A stretch of DNA of 64,000 bases, from positions 1,054,001 through 1,118,000 of the forward strand of contig NZ_CP170094.1 in NCBI RefSeq assembly GCF_042180575.1. The letters are read 5' to 3'. The notes beneath the pieces were generated by a model, which worked only from the letters and a program-made list of their open reading frames with translations, ran no database searches and was not told the origin of the DNA. Shown here one piece after another: positions 6,531 through 15,089 of the stretch. Each line of letters starts with the position of its first letter. Within the stretch, counting starts at the first letter, position 1. Origin of the DNA: Bernardetia sp042180575 (GTDB lineage: Bacteria; Bacteroidota; Bacteroidia; Cytophagales; Bernardetiaceae). The position numbers were made by a program, and so were the translations under genes.

Positions 6531-7592
6531 CTACTCATAAAATTCATCATCAATCGTTTCATCAAACTCAAAAACACCATTTTTATTCTTGCTAATTTCT
6601 GTCATTCTAAAAATTGCCATTCTTGGAATATAACCGTAAATATGAGGAAAAAGTAATCCGTCAGGCGCATATTCATCTTTTATTAGTGAATGAACTCGTT
6701 CGGGTGCAATATGCAGAACCAAAACAGACTCTTCTTCTGCAAAATATTTGTTGGCAGAACGTGCTACTTGTTCAGAATAAGAACAATGAATAAACTCCCC
6801 TGGAGGACGAATCTGAGTATCTTGATAATGGTCTAAATCCCAATCAGAAAGTTTGACCAAATGATAAAAACGCTTTGGAAGTGGATTTGCAAATATATTT
6901 TTTGGGTGTTGCCAGCGTTCCCAATCGTAGGCTTGAATATTAGGAAACGTTTTTTTGTAATCGTACATGGAAGGCAAATCATAACTATACCCATGATAAT
7001 AATAGTTTTTTTGCTGTTCTTTAGCATATTCTATTTCCATTAACATGGAATAAATTCCCAAACTATTGCTGGAGTAATCTGAATCATACATTCCATAAAC
7101 TGATGAAATCGATTCATTTCCAATATCAAAAAAACTACAAGCAATTAATTTTCCTCTTCCCTTATCCACTGGACTTGTTTTACCCTCTCTTTCTGTATCA
7201 TAAATATTTATTTGATAAGTAGGATTTGGAATTTTGTCTGGCTGACGAGAAAGAAAAACATAAATATCCTGTGGAATCGTATGCGAAAATTTCTGTTTGT
7301 GTTTATCAAAAAGAACATGGTGTTCTGTTGTAAGTGCAATAGGTTCTATTACAGTTCTGAAGTGTTTATTTTTTGATAGAATTTTCTTAAAACGTTTGCT
7401 ATGTTTATATCCTTCCAAATCTACACGCAAAGGCACAACCATACAAAGCACATCGTCATACAATGCCCAGCTATATCTATAAAAATGTGTTCCAAAGTGT
7501 CGCCATCCATCTTTCCACAACACATCTAATTGCTCTGGTCGGACACGCATGAGGTGTTTGCTTTCATTAATATAATTAGGTGGAATTGCCAT
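6531..7592 (-). CDS. ATE-like aminoacyl-tRNA-protein transferase fused to DUF952
   Basis: A 353-aa soluble protein in two parts. Residues of about 30-225 resemble the C-terminal catalytic (GNAT-like) domain of arginyl/leucyl-tRNA-protein transferases: HFYRYSW at 36-42, SLGIYS at 177-182 followed by EIEYAKE, and YYYHGY at 197-202. The usual N-terminal Cys-rich ATE domain is absent. Residues of about 241-330 match DUF952: FYHLVKLSDW, GEFIHCS, and FPHIYGYIPRMAI. I recall DUF952 being grouped with ADP-ribosyltransferase folds. ATE enzymes move an amino acid from charged tRNA to a protein N-terminus. It lies directly upstream of an array of tRNA-like elements on the same strand. Substrate unknown; both domain calls are from motif reading. 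Confidence 0.65.
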   Translation of the reverse strand: MAIPPNYINESKHLMRVRPEQLDVLWKDGWRHFGTHFYRYSWALYDDVLCMVVPLRVDLEGYKHSKRFKKILSKNKHFRTVIEPIALTTEHHVLFDKHKQKFSHTIPQDIYVFLSRQPDKIPNPTYQINIYDTEREGKTSPVDKGRGKLIACSFFDIGNESISSVYGMYDSDYSSNSLGIYSMLMEIEYAKEQQKNYYYHGYSYDLPSMYDYKKTFPNIQAYDWERWQHPKNIFANPLPKRFYHLVKLSDWDLDHYQDTQIRPPGEFIHCSYSEQVARSANKYFAEEESVLVLHIAPERVHSLIKDEYAPDGLLFPHIYGYIPRMAIFRMTEISKNKNGVFEFDETIDDEFYE

Positions 7593-7702
7593 TTTTTATT
7601 ACAAATTATGAGCTTCTATTTTGGGATAGAGAAAATGATAATATACTCTTCAATCTTTCTAATTGTATTTTAACTTCTAAAATCTAATTTTTTATGTTAT
7701 TT

Positions 7703-8092
7703 TTATTCTTTTTCAACAGCTAATTGCACTTTTATTCCTAGTTCATGTCCAATATCCATAACTTGAATAATTTTTTGAATAGGAGTTGTGTTTTCAGCAT
7801 GCAAAACGACTTCTTTCTCACCCGAATTTGTGAGAATAGATTTTAACTCGTCTTTCATTTGTTCTATAGCAACCTCTTGTTTATTGACATAAAATTTTCC
7901 TTGTTCTGAAATTGTAATTGTTAGTTTTGGCATTACTGCCCCCCCCGAATTACTTGTCGGCACATTTACTTCTACAGCTGAGGGCGTTACAAAATTAGAA
8001 GTCAGCATAAAAAAAATGAGCAATAGAAATACAATGTCTGTCATAGAAGACATATTAAAAGTAGGGTCAAATTTGAGTTGAGATTTTGGCAT
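7703..8092 (-). CDS. exbD: ExbD/TolR family biopolymer transport protein
   Basis: A 129-aa protein with the ExbD pattern: a short cytoplasmic tail, FNMSSMTDIVFLLLIFFMLTSNFV with the conserved Asp at the start of the single membrane helix (about residues 14-36), and a periplasmic domain with VVLHAENTTPIQKIIQVMD. ExbD works with ExbB as a proton-driven motor that energises TonB or Tol. Its partner lies 127 bp upstream on the same strand, so they are likely one unit. A C-run (CCCCCC) at 7940-7945 lies within the coding sequence. Confidence 0.85.
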   Translation of the reverse strand: MPKSQLKFDPTFNMSSMTDIVFLLLIFFMLTSNFVTPSAVEVNVPTSNSGGAVMPKLTITISEQGKFYVNKQEVAIEQMKDELKSILTNSGEKEVVLHAENTTPIQKIIQVMDIGHELGIKVQLAVEKE

Positions 8093-8219
8093 AACTCTTT
8101 TTATTTATCTTATTTTTTGTGGAAGGATTTTTTGTTTTTCAACTTTATTTCTCTTGCATGGGTTGTTAGTGTCACTTTGCAAAAACACCAAAAAAGGCAT
8201 TTTTAGGGTGTATTAACAT

Positions 8220-8894
8220 TTAGCTTCTCTGTTGCAACATCAATATAAAATCATGAATAAGTGTATTCATTCTACCTGTTACTTTATGAATTTTGGCTAT
8301 CAAATAATTATACATAATGTAGGCAAAAAGTCCTACCACAAGTCCACCCATTGTAGTTCCCATAGCTTGATAAATTCCTTCTGCCAAAACTTTTGCACTC
8401 GTTGCTCCGTCTTGATTGGCAAGTTCTGAAAAGGCTTGTATCATTCCGACAACAGTTCCCAAAAAACCAACCATTGGCGCAGCACCTGCCACCAAAGAAA
8501 TATAACCTACTTTTCTTTCTAATTTGGTAAGTTCTCTTTGAGCGACTTCGTCGATACGTTCTTTGAGTTGGTCTGACTTTACATACGTCATTATTTCCAA
8601 ACTTTCTCTCAAAATAATAGAATAAGAAGAAGAAGATTTGCGTAGGGCTTCTTGTGCGCTATCCATTCCTCTGCTCATGAGTAATTGTTTGATACGGTCT
8701 AATAAATCTTTGGGATTTTCTCTTGTAAGTTTAAAAAATGTCCAAACTCTTTCAAAAAAAAAGTAAAATAATAGTATAGAAAGACCAATAAGGGTATAAC
8801 TAACAATGCCTCCTTTCATAAATACATTTAAGTAATTTACGCTGTCAGGGGAAGTTTCAGTAGTAGCTTGAAGTAGAATAAAGGGAATATTCAC
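8220..8894 (-). CDS. exbB: MotA/TolQ/ExbB proton channel family protein
   Basis: A 224-aa membrane protein. The first membrane helix is at about residues 30-50 (GGIVSYTLIGLSILLFYFFFERVW). The other two are at about 130-155 and 175-200, with the family core VAGAAPMVGFLGTVVGMIQAFSELAN and AEGIYQAMGTTMGGLVVGLFAYIMYNYL. It should form the pentameric channel of the ExbBD motor that energises outer-membrane transport through TonB. ExbD follows 127 bp downstream. Confidence 0.88.
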   Translation of the reverse strand: MNIPFILLQATTETSPDSVNYLNVFMKGGIVSYTLIGLSILLFYFFFERVWTFFKLTRENPKDLLDRIKQLLMSRGMDSAQEALRKSSSSYSIILRESLEIMTYVKSDQLKERIDEVAQRELTKLERKVGYISLVAGAAPMVGFLGTVVGMIQAFSELANQDGATSAKVLAEGIYQAMGTTMGGLVVGLFAYIMYNYLIAKIHKVTGRMNTLIHDFILMLQQRS

Positions 8895-8983
8895 AGTTGA
8901 AATTAATTAATAGATAGGAAGATAGCTTTTAAAACTCTTTTTTGCACAATTTTGAATAAAAATAAAACAACTAAAATAAATTG

Positions 8984-9008
8984 AACAGGGCTTTCACCCT
9001 GTTTTTTT
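8984..9008. terminator. Hairpin terminator after the HU-SPOR gene
   Basis: AACAGGG-CTTTCA-CCCTGTT, with a T run on the plus side and a weaker T-rich stretch on the minus side. It lies at the 3' end of the minus-strand SPOR gene. Confidence 0.6.
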
Positions 9009-9009
9009 A

Positions 9010-10335
9010 TTAATAATTAAGAACCCACATATCAGGGTAAGTTGTTCCTAATGTATTTTTTTGATTATAGGCTTCTCGCTGCGATGCTTGGTCACCTACG
9101 GTTACTCGGTACATTCCACGTTTTGGATACATTACAATTTTGGCATCAGAAACACCACTTCCTTGCAAATCAGTACGAAGTCTGCGAGCATTTTCTATTT
9201 CAGCAAAACTACCAATTACAATATAAAAACGATTTTTAGGGTCATTAATTATATCTTCTGGTTGAGTTTCTGAATTTCCTGTATATTCAGTAGATGGATC
9301 TGTACCATTATTTACCGAATTATCTGTTGTGGTAGTATTATCAGTTGAGTTATCAGTCGAATTATCGGCTGTATTATCCCCTGTATTACTTGCATTATCA
9401 CTTGTTGTGGTATTATCAGTTGTTGCATCTGTTGAATTATCAACTTCTGTTACTGGGTCAGTATTAGTTTCATTCGTAACAATAGTAGTAGCTGGTTTTT
9501 GTCCTAAAAGAGCTTTTACACTTGCCATTGCACCAGAGTCAGTATAAATATAAAGCAAGAAAACAAAAGCAAACAAGATAGGAATAGCAATTAACCACAC
9601 AACAAGAGAGGATTTTTCTTCTTCCTCCTCTTCTTCCTCATCCTCCTGTTCTACATTGATAACTGGAGGAGCATTTTCTTTCTTCACAGGAGGATTTTCT
9701 ACATGTGAAGTAGATTTTATGAAGTCTTCTTTTTCCTTTTTCAAACGTTCTTCTTCTTCTACTGGGTCTTTGATAAGCCTATCTCCTAAAGTAGCATAGA
9801 TAGCGTCATCTTTTGTATCTTCATTTTCAGATTTTTCTTTTTGTTCGTCTCTATCAAAAACAGGTTCATCCTCATTACTAGCTGCAACAACTACATCTTC
9901 TTTATCATCTTGTTGATTATCTCTTTTATTCAGAGGTTTTCTCTCAAGTGAAGGTAAGCCAAAAGAGTCATCCAAAAGATTATCATCATCTTGCTCAAAC
10001 TCTAACGAACCATCAGGTTTTTTCTTGATAATTCCCAAATGACTAATATGAGAGCTACCCGAATTACGAAGTTCGTCGTCTATTTTGGTAGTCATTTTTT
10101 CTAACTCTGACTGAAAATCAAAAATACTGATTCCTTCGGCTTCGGTTACACGTTTGCGTAAAAGCTCATTTTTATCACTTTTAAGTTTTTCATAGAAATG
10201 AATTTTTTTGCTAGGTGGAGCTACCTTAATACCAGAAATTTCAGAGCCTGCATAACCTGCTACGAAAGTACCGAGTTTTGGAACAACGACTTCATCGTTT
10301 TCGTTTAATAATTGTTTGATATATTTTTCGAGCAT
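9010..10335 (-). CDS. HU-like domain, transmembrane and SPOR domain protein
   Basis: I place the start at the ATG at 10335 (MLEKYIKQLL); the open frame extends 30 residues further, but that part is AT-rich and not protein-like. The N-terminus matches the prokaryotic HU/CCDC81-like domain seen in Bacteroidota SPOR proteins (NENDEVVVPKLGTFVAGY). Then come a long acidic disordered region, one membrane helix (SLVVWLIAIPILFAFVFLLYIY), a low-complexity stretch of Asn/Thr/Asp repeats, and a C-terminal SPOR domain (RFYIVIGSFAEIENARRLRTDL) that binds denuded peptidoglycan. It probably links cytoplasm to cell wall, perhaps at the division site. The topology (HU-like domain inside, SPOR outside) is what the sequence predicts. 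Confidence 0.75.
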   Translation of the reverse strand: MLEKYIKQLLNENDEVVVPKLGTFVAGYAGSEISGIKVAPPSKKIHFYEKLKSDKNELLRKRVTEAEGISIFDFQSELEKMTTKIDDELRNSGSSHISHLGIIKKKPDGSLEFEQDDDNLLDDSFGLPSLERKPLNKRDNQQDDKEDVVVAASNEDEPVFDRDEQKEKSENEDTKDDAIYATLGDRLIKDPVEEEERLKKEKEDFIKSTSHVENPPVKKENAPPVINVEQEDEEEEEEEEKSSLVVWLIAIPILFAFVFLLYIYTDSGAMASVKALLGQKPATTIVTNETNTDPVTEVDNSTDATTDNTTTSDNASNTGDNTADNSTDNSTDNTTTTDNSVNNGTDPSTEYTGNSETQPEDIINDPKNRFYIVIGSFAEIENARRLRTDLQGSGVSDAKIVMYPKRGMYRVTVGDQASQREAYNQKNTLGTTYPDMWVLNY

Positions 10336-10589
10336 GCTACCTATAATTTTATTTAAAAATTGCTTAAAAAAAACAAGTTGAAAAAATGAATATTTTTTGA
10401 TACGTTTTTGATAAAATAGTTTCAATAATCGTTTAATAAAGGAGATTAAAAATTCTATTTAACTCAAAATTTACGGATTTATATGAAAAGGTAAAAACAA
10501 ATAAGCAAAAAAAATAACTTTTATCTATAAAATTTACAGATTTAGCGATTTTTTTTGAGAGTTTATAGTCAAAATGTGTGTATTATTCA

Positions 10590-11168
10590 TTACTTCACAA
10601 TTCCCTCCACCAAAAACTCCTGTTTTTCATTCAGAATAACATCTTCCGAACCTTTGATAGAATAACTTTCTAAAAAACCATCTTTCACTTTGATAATCAA
10701 TGTTCTATTATTTTCATAAAGTCTATTTTTATCTTTTTGAATAATGACAATTTCTTTTACATTCTTAAAAGAATAATCATTTTCTTTATCAAAGGTGATT
10801 TGCATTTGTTTGACTATCAAATTTTCCTCCTCTGTTTTGAACGTCCATTTTTGAGGTATTTTTTCAGTTTTATATCTATCACGAAGTTGTGGTGTATTGA
10901 TATCAGCAGAATAAAAAAAGGCTAGTTCGTCTTTCCAGTCTATTTTTTTGAGTATTTGTTCGGATTTTTGTCCTTGCAAAATCGTTTTTTTAGTAATTGT
11001 AATCTCCTTTTTTTCTAGTTGAGTAATTTGATTATCCAAAAAGCCTTTTAAATCAAAAAATTGTGTGTCTGCTGTCCCTTTTACGTCAGGAGGAATACAC
11101 GAAGAAATACTAAGAGCAAAAAACAGAAAAACAGAAAGCACTACTAAAGAGTAAGATTTTTTTTTCAT
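10590..11168 (-). CDS. Predicted lipoprotein of unknown function
   Basis: A 192-aa protein with a lipoprotein signal: MKKK, a hydrophobic core, then the lipobox SISSC with Cys at about residue 24. The mature part is mostly charged beta strands and helices (EITITKKTILQGQKSEQILKKIDW...). I do not recognise a named family, although similar stand-alone lipoproteins are common in Cytophagales. It is monocistronic, with about 160 bp to the next start downstream. Confidence 0.6.
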   Translation of the reverse strand: MKKKSYSLVVLSVFLFFALSISSCIPPDVKGTADTQFFDLKGFLDNQITQLEKKEITITKKTILQGQKSEQILKKIDWKDELAFFYSADINTPQLRDRYKTEKIPQKWTFKTEEENLIVKQMQITFDKENDYSFKNVKEIVIIQKDKNRLYENNRTLIIKVKDGFLESYSIKGSEDVILNEKQEFLVEGIVK

Positions 11169-11447
11169 AGCTTGACTTAAATTAATAAAATATCGTTTTA
11201 ATGGAAAGTAGATTTAGTAAATGAATAGAAACTACTAACGAATTTGATGGAAAGTAGTTTTGAGTAATTTTTTTTTGATTTGCTAAATTATCTTTTTTAC
11301 GATTTTTTAGAGAACAAATTATTTGAAGACTCCTCAATATTTTGTAAATTATTGAATAAATTAAAAGAAATCTGTGGAAAATAACAGAAATCGGCATCTA
11401 CTTTAAAATACCTGCTAATTTTTACCACCTAAAAACACTCTACAATT

Positions 11448-12065
11448 ATGGCAATGTTCATCATATTTACAATATTCGGACTTTTTTGGCTTGGCACTAC
11501 GCTGGCTTCTATTACTTACATGGTCTTCAAAAACAGTAAAAGTCTAACACAAAAACTAGAAGACCACCCTCCTTTTTGGCTACAAGATTATTATGCTTTT
11601 CTGAATCGTTATCATACCCCTCTACTAATTGGAAGTATTATTATGGGAATAGGTCTTACAATTTGGGGAATTAATTCTCAATTAACAACAACTTGTGATT
11701 GGGAACAACCACATTACCAACAAGAAACACGAATTATAATCAAAAGAAGAGGTTGTAATAAAAACAGAAGACAAGAAACAACATATATAGAACGCTCTGC
11801 AACTCCTTATGGTGGAACAGAAAATCTATATCGTTACTTTGAGCAAAATAAAATAAATTCCACAGGTGAAACAGGAACTATTTATGTTCAATTTTTTGTG
11901 CAAGAAGATGGTTCTTTGGCTGATATTTCAGTACTTTCAAGTGTTAGTCCTACTTTGGATAATGAAGCAATTCGCTTAATAGAAGAATACCATGAAGGTT
12001 GGCAACCTGCTTTGTATCACGGAAGAGCTGTTGAGCAGCGTGTTGTTATTCCTGTTCAGTTTTAA
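11448..12065 (+). CDS. Membrane protein with TonB C-terminal domain
   Basis: A 205-aa protein with two hydrophobic segments (about 3-26 and 62-77) and a C-terminal energy-transducer domain: GTIYVQFFVQEDGSLADISVLSSVSPTLDNEAIRLIEE, then GWQPALYHGRAVEQRVVIPVQF. This is the standard TonB/YbbR-like fold of Bacteroidota energy transducers. A first segment so close to Met1 and a second helix are unlike classical TonB, which has one N-terminal anchor. It may serve ExbBD-type motors such as the one encoded at 7.7-8.9 kb. The start ATG has no competitor nearby. Confidence 0.7.
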   Translation: MAMFIIFTIFGLFWLGTTLASITYMVFKNSKSLTQKLEDHPPFWLQDYYAFLNRYHTPLLIGSIIMGIGLTIWGINSQLTTTCDWEQPHYQQETRIIIKRRGCNKNRRQETTYIERSATPYGGTENLYRYFEQNKINSTGETGTIYVQFFVQEDGSLADISVLSSVSPTLDNEAIRLIEEYHEGWQPALYHGRAVEQRVVIPVQF

Positions 12066-12125
12066 AAAATAATTTTTATCAATTAGATAGTTTTCTACCC
12101 CTGTTTTGATAAACAATAAAACTCC

Positions 12126-12152
12126 AAACCCATGACTAAAGTTGTGGGTTTT
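12126..12152 (+). terminator. Terminator after TonB-domain gene
   Basis: AAACCCA and TGGGTTT flank a 13-nt loop and are followed by TTGTTTTAT. It lies 61 bp past the stop codon. Confidence 0.6.
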
Positions 12153-12294
12153 GTTTTATAAAAAAGAGTAAATCAATTATTCTTGTTTCATTTTATCAAA
12201 AAATAGCTTAATTTATTCTATATTAGTGTCATAGGTCATATTAACGACACGTAGAAAATGTCAGTTACTTTACTAAATCAATTTTTGAAGCCAA

Positions 12295-14688
12295 ATGAGC
12301 GAACACGCAGGAAGCCCACGCAAAGACTTAACCTCTGCCCCCCATTCTATTTCAGGCAAAAGACAAGCCGAGCAACGCAAAAAAGGACATAAGGTAAGAT
12401 TTCAAGACGACCATTTTAGCAAATTTCATGGTTATAATGAAGAGTTTATTTCAAAATACAAAGAAGAACAATCTACCAAAGTTTCTTTAGGAATTTGGAT
12501 ACGAGTAGCTCTTTTTGTAATTATTTTGTTGGTTTTGTTTTTTAATGTCTTTGGAAATACTGTTTTTGCTCAAAATGACTCAATTACACAAGATACAACT
12601 ATCAGTTATGCACCTCCCATCAATCAGCCTCTAAATTTTGAAATTCCGAAAAGATATACTTCTGAAAAAGCTGATTTTGATATTTTAGTACAAGAACTTT
12701 TTCCTGTTCCTGAAGACGATGTTGATTATAGTGATTTGTACGAATCTTTATTTCAATTTTTTATTCAGCCTTTAGACTTAAATAGAGCCACACGAAATGA
12801 TTTGATAAGTACTTTTTTGCTTTCTGAACGTCAAATTGAAGACTTTTTAAATCATAGAGAAAAGTATGGAAAATTGCTTAGTATTTATGAAATACAATCT
12901 ATTCCATCTTGGGACGCAAATACAATAGAACGAGTTTTGCCATTTATTACCGTTACAGAAAGTACCATTCAGCAAGATACACGCAGTCTTTTTCAACGAA
13001 TTTTGGCAGAAAAAAACAAAACCCTTTTGATTCGTTATAGCAGAGTTTTGGAAGAGCAGCGAGGTTACACAAGTGATACCACAGGCGCAAGTCGTTATTT
13101 GGGTTCGCCAGACAGGATTTATACACGTATGCGTATTTCTCATCTCAACGACTTTAGTATTGGTTTTACACTTGAAAAAGATGCAGGCGAACAGTTTATC
13201 TGGGACAAAAAAACAAATAGATACGGTTTTGATTTTCTTTCGGCTCACGCAGTTCTTTATAATCAAGGAAAATTCAAAACGCTTGCAGTAGGTGATTATC
13301 AACTTCAATTTGGTCAAGGATTGATTATGGGGGCAGGTTTTGCAGCAGGAAAAGGCTCTGAAACTATCAATACAGTTCGGAGAAGTACACAGGGCATCAG
13401 ACCTTATACATCCGTTTTGGAAACAGCCTTTCAACGTGGCGCAGCAGCAACTTATTCTACTGGACAGTTTGATTTTACAGGGTATTATTCAAGAGTAGGA
13501 GAAGACGGAGGAGCTTCAAATCAAGTTATTGCAGATTCGCTCAATCAAGGAGAAGAAGGCGATTTTATAAGCTCACTTATTGCGACAGGTTTCCATAGGA
13601 CACCCAACGAAATAGCCAAAAAAGATAATTTTACACGTCAAGATATGGGTGGAAATATCACGTATAGAGATAAACAAAATAATTTAGAACTCGGAGCAAC
13701 ATTAGCTTATACTTCCTATAATAAATCCTTACAAAGAAATGACAGACTTTATAATCGCTTTGAATTTAATGGAAAAGACAATTATAATATCGGTCTGAAT
13801 TATTCTTACGCTTGGCGAAATATGAGTTTTTTTGGAGAAGCTGCACGCTCAAAAAGTGGTGGAATAGGAATTATTTCGGGTGTAATTTTGTCGCTGGCTC
13901 GTCCTTTAGAAATGTCGATGCTTTTTCGTAAATATGATAGAGATTTTCATACTTTTTATGGAGCAGCTTTTGGAGAGGGTTCTCGTCCTATCAATGAGCA
14001 AGGTTTTTATTGGGGAATGAAATATGCGCCTTCCAAAAAATGGCAACTTGCAGCTTATTACGACCGTTTTCGTTTTCCTTGGATGCGTTTTTTGGTAGAT
14101 GCACCCTCTGAAGGTTATGAATATTTGGCTCGTCTGACCTATCGTCCTTCTCGTGCTATCCAACTTTACGGACAGTTTAGACAAGAAGTGAGAGAAAAAA
14201 ATTATAGAAATGAAGATGATAATAACTCAAATTTCAATAAAATTACACCTTATACACGAAGAAATTATCAACTAAATTGTAATTATAAAGCTGAAGAAAT
14301 TGTTTCTCTTCGTGCTAGAATTCAGCTTAGTTCGTATGAACACCAAGCAGCACCCACACAAGGTTATGTAATTGTTCAAGATGTCAATTTAGATTTTGGA
14401 AAGGTTCGTTTTTCTACTCGTTTTGCGCTTTTTGATACTGATGATTATGAAAATAGGCAGTATGTTTATGAAAAAGATGTCTTGTATTATTTCTTTATTC
14501 CTGCGTATTATGGGCGTGGTTTTCGTAATTTTTATATGATTCAACTCAAAGCAGGTAAAAAAATTGATATTTGGGCAAAATGGGCTTATACAAAATACAG
14601 AGACCAAGAAAGAATTGGTTCAGGATTAGAACGAATTGAGGGAGATTTGAGAAATGATATTCGAATACAAATGAGAGTAAAGTTTTAG
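12295..14688 (+). CDS. Helix-hairpin-helix outer-membrane barrel protein
   Basis: A 797-aa protein. A charged N-terminus of about 63 residues precedes a signal-like helix (WIRVALFVIILLVLFF, about 65-85, ending VFAQ). Then a ComEA-like helix-hairpin-helix pair follows: DLNRATRNDLISTFLLSERQIEDFLNHREKYG and SIYEIQSIPSW. The last 500 residues are alternating aromatic-rich strands typical of a beta-barrel and end in a charged-aromatic strand, IQMRVKF. This is the family usually annotated in Bacteroidota as helix-hairpin-helix domain protein. Role unknown. The first 60 residues are odd for an exported protein; no later Met exists before the signal, so the start is kept but may be wrong. Confidence 0.65.
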   Translation: MSEHAGSPRKDLTSAPHSISGKRQAEQRKKGHKVRFQDDHFSKFHGYNEEFISKYKEEQSTKVSLGIWIRVALFVIILLVLFFNVFGNTVFAQNDSITQDTTISYAPPINQPLNFEIPKRYTSEKADFDILVQELFPVPEDDVDYSDLYESLFQFFIQPLDLNRATRNDLISTFLLSERQIEDFLNHREKYGKLLSIYEIQSIPSWDANTIERVLPFITVTESTIQQDTRSLFQRILAEKNKTLLIRYSRVLEEQRGYTSDTTGASRYLGSPDRIYTRMRISHLNDFSIGFTLEKDAGEQFIWDKKTNRYGFDFLSAHAVLYNQGKFKTLAVGDYQLQFGQGLIMGAGFAAGKGSETINTVRRSTQGIRPYTSVLETAFQRGAAATYSTGQFDFTGYYSRVGEDGGASNQVIADSLNQGEEGDFISSLIATGFHRTPNEIAKKDNFTRQDMGGNITYRDKQNNLELGATLAYTSYNKSLQRNDRLYNRFEFNGKDNYNIGLNYSYAWRNMSFFGEAARSKSGGIGIISGVILSLARPLEMSMLFRKYDRDFHTFYGAAFGEGSRPINEQGFYWGMKYAPSKKWQLAAYYDRFRFPWMRFLVDAPSEGYEYLARLTYRPSRAIQLYGQFRQEVREKNYRNEDDNNSNFNKITPYTRRNYQLNCNYKAEEIVSLRARIQLSSYEHQAAPTQGYVIVQDVNLDFGKVRFSTRFALFDTDDYENRQYVYEKDVLYYFFIPAYYGRGFRNFYMIQLKAGKKIDIWAKWAYTKYRDQERIGSGLERIEGDLRNDIRIQMRVKF

Positions 14689-15089
14689 GGAATTGGGAAA
14701 ATTATTTTGTTAATTATTTATTCTGATTTAAGATGGAAAAAATAGAAATAACCAAAGAAATAAAATACCAAGTAGGTCTGAAAATCTTAGACGTAGAAAA
14801 AATACTTAGTAGTGTATTAAATACTGAAATTTTAATGTATGTAAAAAAATATGTTATTCGTTCTGATTACGAGAACAAAATTATTTTTCCTCCTGTAATG
14901 GTTAAGGCAGAAGAATTCAAATTTTCTCTATTTGGGTTTTATACTCCTAATATTATTTGGGACACAAAATTAGAGAAAGTTTTAGATTTTGCAAAAACTC
15001 CAGATAGAGCCTATCAAAATCCGATGGGTTACTTTATGGAGCAGGCAGAAAAAGCACAAAAAGCAAATGTAATAATAGGAGAAACGCTT

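Noticed and set aside
9329..9547. Val/Ser/Leu-rich ORF opposite the SPOR gene
   Set aside because: It is the antisense reading of the Asn/Thr/Asp repeat tract.
11182..11397. 71-aa minus-strand ORF
   Set aside because: AT-rich composition, no start context or family; it is intergenic noise upstream of the lipoprotein gene.
12847..13434. 195-aa ORF antisense to the HhH barrel gene
   Set aside because: Cys/Lys/Phe-rich shadow translation of a well-supported gene on the other strand.
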